A model generated the notes under the pieces. It did not search any database. It was not told the origin of the DNA and saw nothing but the letters and a program-made list of their open reading frames with translations. From assembly GCA_003279635.1 (NCBI GenBank), contig QCHK01000008.1, positions 1-64,000 of the forward strand: 64,000 nucleotides of DNA, in the 5' to 3' direction. The position numbers were made by a program, and so were the translations under genes. This document shows, piece by piece, positions 29,963 to 40,300 of the stretch. Numbering within the stretch: the first letter of the stretch is position 1; every line of letters starts with the position of its first letter. This DNA is from Prochlorococcus sp. AG-402-B05 (GTDB lineage: Bacteria > Cyanobacteriota > Cyanobacteriia > PCC-6307 > Cyanobiaceae).

Positions 29963-31144
29963 ATGAAAGATATTTATCTCGATGCATCAGCTACTACTCC
30001 TCCTCATTTAGAGGTTATTACTAAATTAAAGGATATTCAATTTGAATGCTGGGGTAATCCATCAAGTATTCATAAAGTTGGGGTTATCGCAAGAGAGATT
30101 TTAGAAAGATCAAGATTATCAATAGCAAATAAATTAAATGCTTCTTCGGACGAATTATTTTTTACATCTGGAGCAACTGAATCAAATTATCTAGCTCTAA
30201 AAGCTGTATCTAATAATCTTGATAAAGGAAGAATTGTCATTTCTAGCATTGAACACCCCTCGATTAACCTAATAGCTAATCAATTGCGTAATGAAGGCTG
30301 GGATATTAAATATTGGCCTGTGGATAGTTATGGAATTATTGATCTAGATTTATTAGAGGAGGTGTTATCTCCTCCGACAAAATTGGTTTCAATAATTTGG
30401 GGACAAAGTGAGATTGGCTCCATTCAGCCCATAAATCTCATAGGTATGGAATGTAAGAAACGAAATATTCTTTTCCATACAGATGCCACACAGGTCCTCC
30501 CTTGTGGCCTTATTGATTGGAGTAATTTAAATGTCGATATGCTTAGCGCCTCTGCTCATAAGCTTCAAGGCCCTAAAGGTATTGGATTATTGATGTTGCG
30601 AAAGGGTATTCAAGATTTATTAATGAAGAATCCTTCGTATGGATTTAAAAATGGCTCAATAAGATCTGGTACTGAGTCAGTTCCTCTTATTGCAGGTTTT
30701 TCGACAGCAATTGACTTACTCAATGAATATATAGAGGTTAAAGATAATCAAACTTTATTTCCTGTGAATAATGTTTCAAAAATGACTTCTCGTTTAAAAA
30801 AAAATCTAATTAATAATAAACATCTTACGTTTATCGGACCAGATATAGAAAGACTGCCCAATAATCTTTCATTTCTCTGCCATACAGAATCAATGATCCC
30901 GATTAAAGGTAGAGAAATTGTTCGATTATTGTCAAAACATGGAGTTTATATAAGTAGCGGTAGTGCCTGCTCTTCATCTATTCAAGGACCAAATCCAATA
31001 CTGGTAGCAATTAATGTTGACAAAATATTTCAAGAATCTGGATTAAGAATAACTATTGGTCCATGGATTTCAAATGATGATATTACCTCAGTTTCAAATA
31101 TAATATTCGAATCATTGCAAACTTTAGAACTCAAAAAACAATGA
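29963..31144 (+). CDS. cysteine desulfurase (NifS/IscS-like)
   Basis: A PLP-dependent aminotransferase class V enzyme taking sulfur from cysteine for Fe-S clusters or thiolation. The start YLDASATTPPHLEVI is the NifS/IscS one. The PLP Lys is in SASAHKLQGPKGIGLL, with RSGTESVPLIAGF after it. The active-site Cys loop is GVYISSGSACSSS, so it is a group I enzyme. The length of 393 aa is normal. No iscU, sufE or thiI is next to it, so the acceptor is unknown. It begins 11 nt after dapF. Confidence 0.93.
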   Translation: MKDIYLDASATTPPHLEVITKLKDIQFECWGNPSSIHKVGVIAREILERSRLSIANKLNASSDELFFTSGATESNYLALKAVSNNLDKGRIVISSIEHPSINLIANQLRNEGWDIKYWPVDSYGIIDLDLLEEVLSPPTKLVSIIWGQSEIGSIQPINLIGMECKKRNILFHTDATQVLPCGLIDWSNLNVDMLSASAHKLQGPKGIGLLMLRKGIQDLLMKNPSYGFKNGSIRSGTESVPLIAGFSTAIDLLNEYIEVKDNQTLFPVNNVSKMTSRLKKNLINNKHLTFIGPDIERLPNNLSFLCHTESMIPIKGREIVRLLSKHGVYISSGSACSSSIQGPNPILVAINVDKIFQESGLRITIGPWISNDDITSVSNIIFESLQTLELKKQ

Positions 31145-31154
31145 TTATCAAAGA

Positions 31155-31775
31155 ATGAATATGTTGCCTTCAGATCTTAAAGAAGCAGAATCAAATGTAT
31201 ATGAATCTGTTCAAAGTTACTTTTTAAGTAACTCCGAACAATCATTTCTTTCTATTAATCTTAATTTCGATGGATTAAGACTAAATCCTATTATTTTTCG
31301 TTTATCTAATAAACTTACAGAAATTAAATACGATAATATCTTATTGTGGGCTGATGCTGGTGGAGCAGCTCTCGCGAAAAGAGATAATCCTGAATTAGCC
31401 AGCAAGATCTTTACTTTTAAAGAATTTATTAATTCTACAGATTTGTCAAATTCTATATTATTAGTTTGTTCTCCTCAACCATATGATATAGAAATGTTTG
31501 AACAGGTATGTTCACATGCTAAATCTAATGTAATTATGATTAATGGTAAGCTGGAAGATCCAATTGTTGGAATTGGAAGCGTAGGAAGAGAAATGAGAAA
31601 AAGATTTGCTAAAAAATGGAAAGTTTTATACTTTGTTCAACCATTTTCGATGGGTGCATTATTAAAAAGATATCCCAATGATTGGGAACTTTTTAAATTA
31701 AATAATAATGGGTATTCTTTTGTTAAATCATTTATTAATAGACCTGATGATGAAACAATAATCCTTAACTTGTAA
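31155..31775 (+). CDS. DUF1995 family protein
   Basis: A 206-aa protein of the DUF1995 family found in cyanobacteria and plastids. It has the early sequence MLPSDLKEAESNVYESVQSYF, the central LWADAGGAALAKRD, and the GSVGREMRKRFAKKWKVLYFVQPF block. Short hydrophobic strands alternate with helices and there is no membrane segment, so it is probably soluble. The function is unknown. It lies 10 nt after the desulfurase and 4 nt before dacB. Confidence 0.85.
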   Translation: MNMLPSDLKEAESNVYESVQSYFLSNSEQSFLSINLNFDGLRLNPIIFRLSNKLTEIKYDNILLWADAGGAALAKRDNPELASKIFTFKEFINSTDLSNSILLVCSPQPYDIEMFEQVCSHAKSNVIMINGKLEDPIVGIGSVGREMRKRFAKKWKVLYFVQPFSMGALLKRYPNDWELFKLNNNGYSFVKSFINRPDDETIILNL

Positions 31776-31779
31776 ATTA

Positions 31780-33015
31780 ATGATAAGAAAGCTATCTTTA
31801 TATATTGGATTAATAATTATATCGATAAATACAGCTAATGGTAATTTGTTTTCGATATATTCCTACGTCCGGCAACGTATTAATATTAATACTTTAAGTC
31901 CTGAAGAGATAAAAATATGTTATGCATTGCAAAATAAGATAGAGGATTATATTGATAACTTTAATAGTAAAATAAGTGTTAACATATTAAATAAAAATGG
32001 TGAGTTTATTGTAGATATAAATGGAAACAGTCCTAGAATTCCTGCTTCGAATCAAAAGATTTTGTCAAGCGCCTTCTCTTTAGATAATTTAGGACCAAAC
32101 TATATTCTCAAAACATCTTTAAAACAGATTAGTAGTGGAGGTTTATACCTTGATGCATCTGGTGATCCTGACTTTGACATAAGGCATTTAGACGAGTTAC
32201 TTATGGGACTTAATAGAAAGAAGCTTAATACGAGTGTTAAAATACCAATATTAATTAGGAGTATTAATAATAATAATTGGTGGCCGACTAGCTGGGCCTA
32301 TGCCGATAGAAGAGAAGAATATGGTGCGCCTATTACTAAGTACTCTATCGCTAGTAATGCAAGTACTAATGCTTTAAATAATCCAATTGATAATTTTATT
32401 AATGAGTTAGAGAATTCTATAAATAGAAATAATCTATCAAGTAAATACTTTATTAAACCTGTTAATAAAAATCTTTCTATTGATTTTATTTCTACAATCA
32501 ATAGTGTTAATTCTGCTCCATTATATATTTTACTTAATCTAGTTAATTCTGAAAGCCACAATTTTACAGCTGAGGTTATTTTTAGACATTCACTAAATAA
32601 CTGGTCTCATGATTTTCCTAATGCTAAATACAGTAAGTGGATAAAAGATCAAAATTTTGATTCCGATAATTTTATCTTTGCTGATGCTAGTGGTTTATCA
32701 AGAGAAAATAGGGTTACTACATATGGTCTATCTCAATTTTTGAGAAGAATGCAATTGAGCAGATATTCCGATTATTATTTTTCATCTTTTTCTATTTTAG
32801 GTGTTAGGGGATCATTAAAAAATGTAAATGCTCCAATAACTCTTAAGGGTAGAATTTTGGCTAAATCAGGAAGACTTAATAATGTTAGATCTATTTCTGG
32901 TATTATATTAGGTAAAGATAAAATATTTAGTATTATTGTTAATAATATGGAAAATTCGACTAAGCATATTATTAATATTTTATCAATAGTAGATAATACT
33001 AAGTATTGTTCTTAA
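31780..33015 (+). CDS. dacB: D-alanyl-D-alanine carboxypeptidase (PBP4 family, S13)
   Basis: A periplasmic peptidoglycan peptidase trimming or cross-link-cleaving stem peptides. An N-terminal hydrophobic segment, [15 protein letters not shown], suggests a signal peptide. The catalytic SxxK is Ser90-Asn-Gln-Lys93 in IPASNQKIL. The SxN-like motif is in [16 protein letters not shown], and the third box reads AKSGRLNNV, a variant of KTG. At 411 aa it is on the short side for PBP4. Its last 4 nt overlap the coaD stop on the other strand. Confidence 0.88.
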   Translation: MIRKLSLYIGLIIISINTANGNLFSIYSYVRQRININTLSPEEIKICYALQNKIEDYIDNFNSKISVNILNKNGEFIVDINGNSPRIPASNQKILSSAFSLDNLGPNYILKTSLKQISSGGLYLDASGDPDFDIRHLDELLMGLNRKKLNTSVKIPILIRSINNNNWWPTSWAYADRREEYGAPITKYSIASNASTNALNNPIDNFINELENSINRNNLSSKYFIKPVNKNLSIDFISTINSVNSAPLYILLNLVNSESHNFTAEVIFRHSLNNWSHDFPNAKYSKWIKDQNFDSDNFIFADASGLSRENRVTTYGLSQFLRRMQLSRYSDYYFSSFSILGVRGSLKNVNAPITLKGRILAKSGRLNNVRSISGIILGKDKIFSIIVNNMENSTKHIINILSIVDNTKYCS

Positions 33016-33488
33016 TTAGTATTTAGTTTCATAAGATCCTTAGCGATAAATTCAGGAACCATATGGCGAATCTCTCCGCCAAATCTTGCGACTTCTTTGA
33101 CTACTGAACTACTTAAAAAGCTATGATGCGTTTCTGTCGCAAGAAAAATGGTTTCGTATTGATAATTTAACGATCTGTTTGTATGAGCAACCTGCAGTTC
33201 ATATTCAAAATCACTCATAGCTCTTAAGCCTCTTAAAATAAGATCAGCATTATATTCACGAGCACAATCCACAGTTAAACCTTTAAAAGCTATTGCGCTG
33301 CTACCTTTTATATCTTTAGTAGCATTTAAAATCTGCTCTATTCTTCTCTCGCATGAGAAAGTTGTCTTTTTTGAGGGGTTATCTAACACTGCAATTAGAA
33401 CCTCTCCAAATAAATCACTTCCTCTTTGAATAAGATCAAGGTGGCCAAACGTTAGTGGATCGAAACTACCTGGATAAAGCGCTTTCAT
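33012..33488 (-). CDS. coaD: phosphopantetheine adenylyltransferase
   Basis: The penultimate step of coenzyme A synthesis, adenylating 4'-phosphopantetheine. The nucleotidyltransferase motif is [19 protein letters not shown], where T/HxGH appears as [27 protein letters not shown] and [20 protein letters not shown] are further family blocks. The length of 158 aa is normal. It is divergent from the flavin-reductase gene and convergent with dacB (4-nt overlap). Confidence 0.96.
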   Translation of the reverse strand: MKALYPGSFDPLTFGHLDLIQRGSDLFGEVLIAVLDNPSKKTTFSCERRIEQILNATKDIKGSSAIAFKGLTVDCAREYNADLILRGLRAMSDFEYELQVAHTNRSLNYQYETIFLATETHHSFLSSSVVKEVARFGGEIRHMVPEFIAKDLMKLNTN

Positions 33489-33555
33489 GTTCTTTTAGCT
33501 TTAAAAATGTCCATTTCTTTCATAGAATCACATATCTATAAACGTTTCAAAGCGA

Positions 33556-34038
33556 ATGACTCTCAATCAGGATGCAAAAAAAGTTCTTTTGCGCAAAATC
33601 CCACATGGATTATTTATATGCGCAGTAAGAGAGGGTGATGAAATAAATGGTTTTACAGCTAGTTGGGTAACACAAGGTTCATTTACGCCACCATTAGTTG
33701 TAATGGCAGTTCGTTCGGATGGATCTAGTCATGGAATTATTCAAAGAACCAAGATGTTTTCTTTAAATGTTTTGAGAGAAGATCAAAAGGATCTAGCAGC
33801 TGTGTTCTTTAAGCCTCAAAAGGGATTAGGAGGTAGATTCGAAGCTTGTAAATTCACTTATGGAGAATTAGGTATGCCTTTAATTGAAGATGTCATAGGT
33901 GGCGTTGAATGTGAAGTCATTTCAGGCGTGGAGCATGGTGATCACACAGTTTTCGTCGCTGAAGTAAAGAGTGCAGTATTGAATAAAGATGGATCTGCCT
34001 TAAATTTAGCAAGCACTGGTTGGAACTATGGTGGCTAA
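33556..34038 (+). CDS. flavin reductase-like domain protein
   Basis: A 160-aa single-domain protein of the FMN-binding split-barrel flavin reductase-like family. It has IPHGLFICAVREGDEINGFTASWVTQGSF, where family members bind FMN, and later SLNVLREDQKDLAAVFFKP and GDHTVFVAEVKSA. In cyanobacteria similar domains also form the C-terminus of flavodiiron proteins, but here it stands alone. The natural electron partner is unknown. It is followed 18 nt later by uvrC. Confidence 0.9.
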   Translation: MTLNQDAKKVLLRKIPHGLFICAVREGDEINGFTASWVTQGSFTPPLVVMAVRSDGSSHGIIQRTKMFSLNVLREDQKDLAAVFFKPQKGLGGRFEACKFTYGELGMPLIEDVIGGVECEVISGVEHGDHTVFVAEVKSAVLNKDGSALNLASTGWNYGG

Positions 34039-34056
34039 TTTGCTCAGACAAGTACG

Positions 34057-35979
34057 GTGGAACTAACACCGTTAATAAGGGACAAGTCAAGGTTATCGAA
34101 TTTTTTGAAGGATATACCAAATGATCCTGGATGTTATTTGATGAAAGATGGTGAGGATAGATTGCTTTATGTTGGTAAATCTAAAAAGTTAAGGAATAGA
34201 GTTAGAAGTTATTTTCGTTCAGGTAATGAATTAAGTCCTAGAATATCTTTAATGGTCAGACAAGTTGCAGATATTGAATTGATTGTTACTGATAATGAAA
34301 GTGAAGCATTAACTTTAGAATCAAATTTAATTAAATCTCATCAACCATATTTCAATGTCTTACTAAAAGATGATAAAAAGTATCCCTATGTTTGTATTAC
34401 ATGGGGTGATAAATATCCAAGAATTTTTTTAACTAGAAAAAGGCGTCAACGACAATTAAAAGATAAATATTATGGTCCTTATGTAGATGTTTATTTGCTT
34501 AGACAGACTTTATTTAGTATAAAAAAATTGTTTCCACTCAGGCAAAGAAGAATTCCACTTTATAAGGATAGAACATGCCTTAATTATTCAATTGGAAGAT
34601 GCCCTGGTGTTTGCCAGGAAGAAATAAGTTCAGAAGATTACAAAAACACTTTAAAACGAGTTGAAATGATATTTCAAGGAAGAACGGATGAATTAAGAAT
34701 ATTATTAGAAAAACAAATGATTTCTTTTTCAGAGTCATTGAAATTTGAAGAGGCTGGATCAGTTAGAGATCAGCTTAAGGGTATAGATAGATTGTATGAA
34801 TCTCAAAAGATGATCATTCCTGATTCATCTGTTTGTAGGGATATAATTGCAATGGCATCAGAAGAAAATATAAGCTCAGTTCAAATTTTTCAAATGCGAT
34901 CAGGTAAATTAATTGGTCGTTTAGGATATTTCTCAGATAATAGTAATTTTAATTCATCTCAAATACTTCAACAAGTAATAGAAAATCATTATTCAAATGT
35001 AGATCCTGTTGAAATCCCATCAGAAATATTAGTTCAACATCAACTTGTAAATAATATTTTAATTTCAGATTGGCTTAGTGAAATAAAAAAGCAAAAAGTT
35101 AATATAAATGTTCCTAAAAGATCTAGAAAAGCAGAAATTATTAAACTCGTAGAAAAAAATGCTAATTTAGAATTACAAAGAATTAAACAATCTCATGATA
35201 AGAATTTAGTTGAACTTGATGATCTGACTAATATCCTTGATTTAGAAAATATTCCAAAGAGAATTGAATGTTATGACATAAGCCATATCCAAGGAAGTGA
35301 TGCTGTTGCATCACAAGTAGTATTTATTGATGGTGTTGCGGCAAGGCAACACTATAGAAGATATAAAATTAAAAGCCCGAATATAAAAATTGGTCACAGC
35401 GATGATTTCGAATCAATGGCTGAAGTGATAACTAGAAGATTTAGAAGATGGGCTCGTTTTAAAGAAGAAGGTGGAGATATTGATGCCCTACTAAGTAATG
35501 AAAGCAGTGTTCTTGATAATCAGAATTTAAATGACTGGCCAGATCTCGTTGTGATAGATGGAGGTAAAGGTCAATTAAGTTCTGTTGTAGCTGCTCTTGA
35601 GGACCTTAAACTTGATCAAAATTTAAATGTCATTTCTTTAGCAAAAAAGAAGGAGGAAGTTTTTATTCCGAAGGTTAAACAATCATTAGTTACCGAATCA
35701 AATCAACCAGGAATGCTTTTGCTAAGGAGACTGAGAGATGAAGCTCATAGATTTGCAATTACTTTTCATAGGCAAAAAAGGAGTCAACGGATGAAACGTT
35801 CTCAGTTAAATGAAATACCGGGTCTTGGACCTCAAAGAATAAAATTATTGCTTGAGCATTTCAGGTCAATTGAGGCAATACAAATGGCTACTTTTTCAGA
35901 ACTTTCATCAACACCAGGCTTAGGCAGATCAACTGCTGTTGTTATTAGAAACTATTTTCATCCCGATAAAAATAAATAA
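34057..35979 (+). CDS. uvrC: excinuclease ABC subunit C
   Basis: The dual-incision nuclease of nucleotide excision repair, acting on UvrB-bound DNA at UV lesions. The N-terminal GIY-YIG domain (about residues 15-100) appears as DPGCYLMKDGEDRLLYVGKS. The UVR motif follows (KFEEAGSVRDQLKGIDRL). The RNase H-like second nuclease domain has YDISHIQGSDAVASQVVFIDG and VVIDGGKGQLSS. A C-terminal helix-hairpin-helix pair contains EIPGLGPQRIKLLLEHF. The length of 640 aa is normal. The start is a GTG at 34057. No ATG lies upstream in frame. Confidence 0.96.
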   Translation: MELTPLIRDKSRLSNFLKDIPNDPGCYLMKDGEDRLLYVGKSKKLRNRVRSYFRSGNELSPRISLMVRQVADIELIVTDNESEALTLESNLIKSHQPYFNVLLKDDKKYPYVCITWGDKYPRIFLTRKRRQRQLKDKYYGPYVDVYLLRQTLFSIKKLFPLRQRRIPLYKDRTCLNYSIGRCPGVCQEEISSEDYKNTLKRVEMIFQGRTDELRILLEKQMISFSESLKFEEAGSVRDQLKGIDRLYESQKMIIPDSSVCRDIIAMASEENISSVQIFQMRSGKLIGRLGYFSDNSNFNSSQILQQVIENHYSNVDPVEIPSEILVQHQLVNNILISDWLSEIKKQKVNINVPKRSRKAEIIKLVEKNANLELQRIKQSHDKNLVELDDLTNILDLENIPKRIECYDISHIQGSDAVASQVVFIDGVAARQHYRRYKIKSPNIKIGHSDDFESMAEVITRRFRRWARFKEEGGDIDALLSNESSVLDNQNLNDWPDLVVIDGGKGQLSSVVAALEDLKLDQNLNVISLAKKKEEVFIPKVKQSLVTESNQPGMLLLRRLRDEAHRFAITFHRQKRSQRMKRSQLNEIPGLGPQRIKLLLEHFRSIEAIQMATFSELSSTPGLGRSTAVVIRNYFHPDKNK

Positions 35980-36071
35980 TCTAATTTTAAATTATTAACT
36001 ATTGAGCGACATCTAATCTTTATTAGAGTAATGTATAGAGTGATATGAACTTACCTAACATTTGATTTAAT

Positions 36072-36635
36072 ATGAATTTTTCGCCAGAGACATATTTATG
36101 GTTTAAATCATTTCATATTATCGGCGTAGTTGTTTGGTTTGCAGGTTTATTTTATTTAGTTAGATTATTTATTTACCATGTTGAAGTACAAACTCAGAAA
36201 GAGGAAATTAGGGAAGTTTTTAATAAGCAATATTCTTTAATGGAGAAAAGGTTAGCTAATATAATTACCACTCCAGGAATGGTATTGGCTGTTATAATGG
36301 CAACTGGTCTATTATATATGCAGCCTTCATATCTATCGCAAGCATGGATGCAAGTTAAATTATTATTTGTATTATTTCTACTTATATATCATTTGTATTG
36401 TTATAGAATTATGAATCAATTAAATAATAATCAGTTCAATTTTAGTGGTCAGCAACTCCGAGCATTGAATGAGTTGCCAACACTACTGTTGGTAGTTGTT
36501 GTAATGCTTGTTGTATTTAAAAATCAATTCCCAACAAGTGCTGCAAGTTGGTTGATCTTTGGGTTAATACTTTTTATGGCTGCAAGTATACAATTTTATG
36601 CCAAATGGCGCAGGAACAAGAAACAACTTACTTAG
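36072..36635 (+). CDS. hemJ: protoporphyrinogen IX oxidase HemJ
   Basis: HemJ is the membrane protoporphyrinogen oxidase used by most cyanobacteria for heme and chlorophyll synthesis. The 187-aa protein has four hydrophobic segments. The conserved His lies in WFKSFHIIGVVVWFAGLFYLVRLFIYH. TPGMVLAVIMATGLL and WMQVKLLFVLFLLIYHLYCYRI follow, all typical of the UPF0093/CopD-like HemJ family. The 3' end is followed 6 nt later by the PHP gene. Confidence 0.93.
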   Translation: MNFSPETYLWFKSFHIIGVVVWFAGLFYLVRLFIYHVEVQTQKEEIREVFNKQYSLMEKRLANIITTPGMVLAVIMATGLLYMQPSYLSQAWMQVKLLFVLFLLIYHLYCYRIMNQLNNNQFNFSGQQLRALNELPTLLLVVVVMLVVFKNQFPTSAASWLIFGLILFMAASIQFYAKWRRNKKQLT

Positions 36636-36640
36636 TTAAT

Positions 36641-37300
36641 ATGACTAATAAGGATTTTCATTGTTTAAAAAATATAATCAAATCTGTTACTAAAGATAGT
36701 TGTCCAAATTCTATTAATTTTCATATGCATTCAACTTATAGTGATGGAAGTTTGTCTCCTATAGAAATCTATAATCAAGCTTTAGAACTAAATATTGATC
36801 ATTATGCAATTACAGATCATCATTCAGTTGATGCATATCTTGAATTAGTTAAAATTATTGAATCTGATTATCTTGATAGTTCAATTTTTCCAAAACTTTG
36901 GACTGGTATAGAAATTACCTGCTTATTAAAAGGGTGTTTAGTCCATGTTTTAGGGCTTGGATTTGATCCTAGCTCTAAACACTTATTACCTTATGTTGAA
37001 CATAGATCTGCTATTGGTAATGAATTACTAGCATCAAATGTAGTTGATTCGATACACAATGCGAATGGAATTGCTGTCTTAGCTCATCCTGCAAGATATA
37101 AGCTTCCATTTGATATTTTAATTAATGAAGCTTCAAAGCTTAATTTTGATGCTGTTGAAACTTGGTACAACTATGAAAGAGCACCTATTTGGATCCCGTC
37201 AGAGTTTATTTGCGATAAAATATTTGATTGTGCAAATTCTTATTCATTGTTATCAACATGTGGAACAGATACTCATGGATTATCTCTTTTAAGGCGCTGA
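36641..37300 (+). CDS. PHP domain metal-dependent phosphoesterase
   Basis: A PHP-family hydrolase. The N-terminal metal-binding HxH is NFHMHSTYSDGSLSP, the second ligand block is IDHYAITDHHSVDAY, then GIEITC, then AVLAHPARYKL, and the final GTDTHG supplies D and H. The family includes nucleoside 3',5'-bisphosphate phosphatases and RNase AM. The substrate here is unknown. I start at MTNKDF (36641), just after hemJ. The track start at 36548 lies inside hemJ and its first ~30 residues are hemJ read out of frame. An ATG at 36605 is possible. The 3' end overlaps cobN by 12 nt. Confidence 0.88.
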   Translation: MTNKDFHCLKNIIKSVTKDSCPNSINFHMHSTYSDGSLSPIEIYNQALELNIDHYAITDHHSVDAYLELVKIIESDYLDSSIFPKLWTGIEITCLLKGCLVHVLGLGFDPSSKHLLPYVEHRSAIGNELLASNVVDSIHNANGIAVLAHPARYKLPFDILINEASKLNFDAVETWYNYERAPIWIPSEFICDKIFDCANSYSLLSTCGTDTHGLSLLRR

Positions 37301-40300
37301 TTTATTATTTCTTCTATTGGAATTAAATTTTTCAATTTTACTGTCTATATCAGATAAAACAGATTTAATAGATGCTATTTCTTCATTAGTTGCATCTGTC
37401 CAAAGCTTTCGATTTGATGCTTCTAGTAGTCTTTCAGCGATATCTCTTAATGCCCATGGATTGTTATCATTAATAAATTTTCTTGTCTTTTCATCAACCA
37501 ACCAATTACTTGCAATTGACTCATAACACCAATTAGGAACAAGGTTAGTTGTTGCATCAAAAGAGAATAAATAGTCAAGGCTTGCTGACATCTCGAAAGC
37601 TCCTTTATAGCCATGTTGTTTCATTCCCTCAAGCCATTTTGGATTTAATAGCCTACTCCTAACAACCTTATCTATTTCTTTTGAAAGTTTATGTATTCTT
37701 GGTCTTTGATATCTAGAATTATCTGCAAAATAAGCTTGTGGATTGTTACCACTAGTTTTCTTTACTGCAGAGATTAAGCCACCCTGAAATTGATAGTAAT
37801 CATCTGAATCGAGTATGTCGTGCTCTCTATTATCTTGACTATGTAGTACTACTTTTACTTTTGATAAATTATATTCCAACCCTTTTTTGTCTTTAACAAT
37901 ATTGTTTGAACCTTCATATCGCCATTTACTCCATTCTATAAATGCATTAGCCAGTTCAGATTGATGTTCCCATGAGCCATTATTGATAATTTCTTGCAAA
38001 CCTGCTCCATATGATCCAGGTGCTGATCCATATATTCTTGAGTCGCTGTTTCCATTTCTATAAGACTCAGCAAGGGGATTAATTGCTTTGGGCTCATTTA
38101 AATTCCCAATAAGATTTTGTCCTCTTCGTATTAATTCAATGATTTGGGGGAATGCATCCCTAAATAAACCTGATATTCTTAATGTGACGTCGACTCTGGG
38201 CCTATTTAAAACACTCATGGGAATGACTTCAACGTCCACAACTCTTCTTAAAGTTCCATCCCATATAGGCATTAGACCCATAAGTGCAAATAGTTGACAA
38301 ATATCTTCTCCTCCATTTCTCATGGTTGAAGTTCCCCATATTGAAATAGCGAGATGTAAAAGATGCTCTCCATTTTCTTGTAGGTAAAGATCAACTAATT
38401 TTTCAGCACTTCTTTTCCCTAGGTCCCATGCTGTTTCTGTTGGAATAGCTCTAATATCAACAGAAAAGAAATTTTTACCTGTCGGTAAGACCTCTAATTT
38501 TCCTCTTGTTGGAGCACCAGAAGGGCCGCTAGCAATTCTCTTCCCTTCCAACGCTTTAAGTAAATTAGTCTTTTCGTTTTTGGAACTTTTTAATAATCTA
38601 GGTAAAATATTAGTTATTAAATGATTTATAAATATATTTGGGTTTTCAATATCTAAATATTTTAGTAGTTTACTATCAAGTTCAATTTTATTTTTGGCAG
38701 TGGTTTCGAGATTAAGTATATGTATACAATGAAACTCAATTATATACATTCCAATTTCATTAAACCAGTCAATTAGCTGCCCTACTTTTCTTGCATTAAT
38801 AGAGGTATATTCTTTAAATAAATTAATATCTATTTGCGTTAAGTCCAAACTTTCTTCGTCTCTCCAGGGGTCTATGGTGAAACCTAAATCTTCAGCTAAA
38901 CATTGTGATAAACCAGCGATGTTCCCTGTAGGTACATTTGATATAGCCAACGTTAATTCAATTAGTTTATCCATACTTAGATTCACACCAAAGATATGAA
39001 GTCCTGTCCTTATTTGGGATTGTTTTAATTCACATAAATAACTTTCTGCAGAATCTATTATCTCTTGTATATTAAATTTTTTCATATCATCTTTAATTAT
39101 ATTTGGGTCAATACTTGGCCATGAATTTTTAATTAATAACTCTATAATCTTTTTTTCTAATAACTCATTTCTATTATCATTAATAAGTTTAGATTCATAA
39201 TATTCATCAATTAAGTTCTCAATTTCTAATAACTCATTATAACTACCAGCGTTAGAAAGTGGTGGTGTTAAATGATCAATAATTATCGCGTGTGTCCTTC
39301 TTTTTGCTTGTGAGCCTTCTCCAGGGTCATTTACTATAAATGGATATATGTTTGGTACTGGTGGGCAAATAATAAATGGGAAACAATTACTACTTAAACC
39401 AACACCTTTACCAGGTAACCATTCAACGCTACCGTGCTTTCCTAGATGTATAATTGCATTTGCCTTAAATGAATGCGTTAACCAAAAATATTGCGCAATA
39501 TATTTATGTGTAGGTGGTAGATCTGGTGAATGCAAATCTGATAAATTATCTGATTCAAAGCCTCTATTTGCTTGAACTAATACAGTTATATTTCCTAAAG
39601 TAAATCCATTGATCGGGAACCCACTTTCTTCTAATTGTTTTGAAAAATTTGGTTCTCCCCATCGTTTAATTAACTTTTCCTTCGCATTAGATTCAATTTT
39701 ATTCCAATGGTTTAAATAATCAACAAGGCTTAAATATGATTGGGGTTCGTTAGATATGGTTTCTTCAGAATTTGTCCTATAAGTAATTAACTTGTTGATT
39801 AGCTCTTTACTACTTCGTGGCAAGGGGTTATCTCCTAAATAATATCCTTCATCTTTTAACCATCTCAACACGTATAAAAGGCTTTCTGGTGTATCTAAAC
39901 CAACTCCATTTGCAATCCTTGAATCCTTAACAGGATAATTAGCTATTACAACAGCAATCTTTTTATTGAAATTACTTGTTTTTCTAAGATAAATAAGATT
40001 TTTTATGTATTTAATACACCATTCAATATGTTTGTCATAAGGTTCTGTCTTATATACAGATATAGATAGTTCATTATCTGTATAGCTAAGATTTTTAAAT
40101 GCAATTGGAACTGTACAAATTCGACCATCTACTTCTGGCAGAACAACTTGAATTGATAAGTCAATTGGATTTAAACCTACGGTTGATTTTTTCCATTCAT
40201 TAACCGTCGAACTGGATATAAGTAGTTGATAGACAGGAACGTCTAATGTGTCCCATAGGCTATTTTTTATATTATCATTCTTATATTCAACTGTTGAAAA

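Noticed and set aside
36548-36640. N-terminal 31 residues of the PHP ORF in the track
   Set aside because: This part overlaps hemJ in another frame and has no PHP homology; the gene is better started at 36641.
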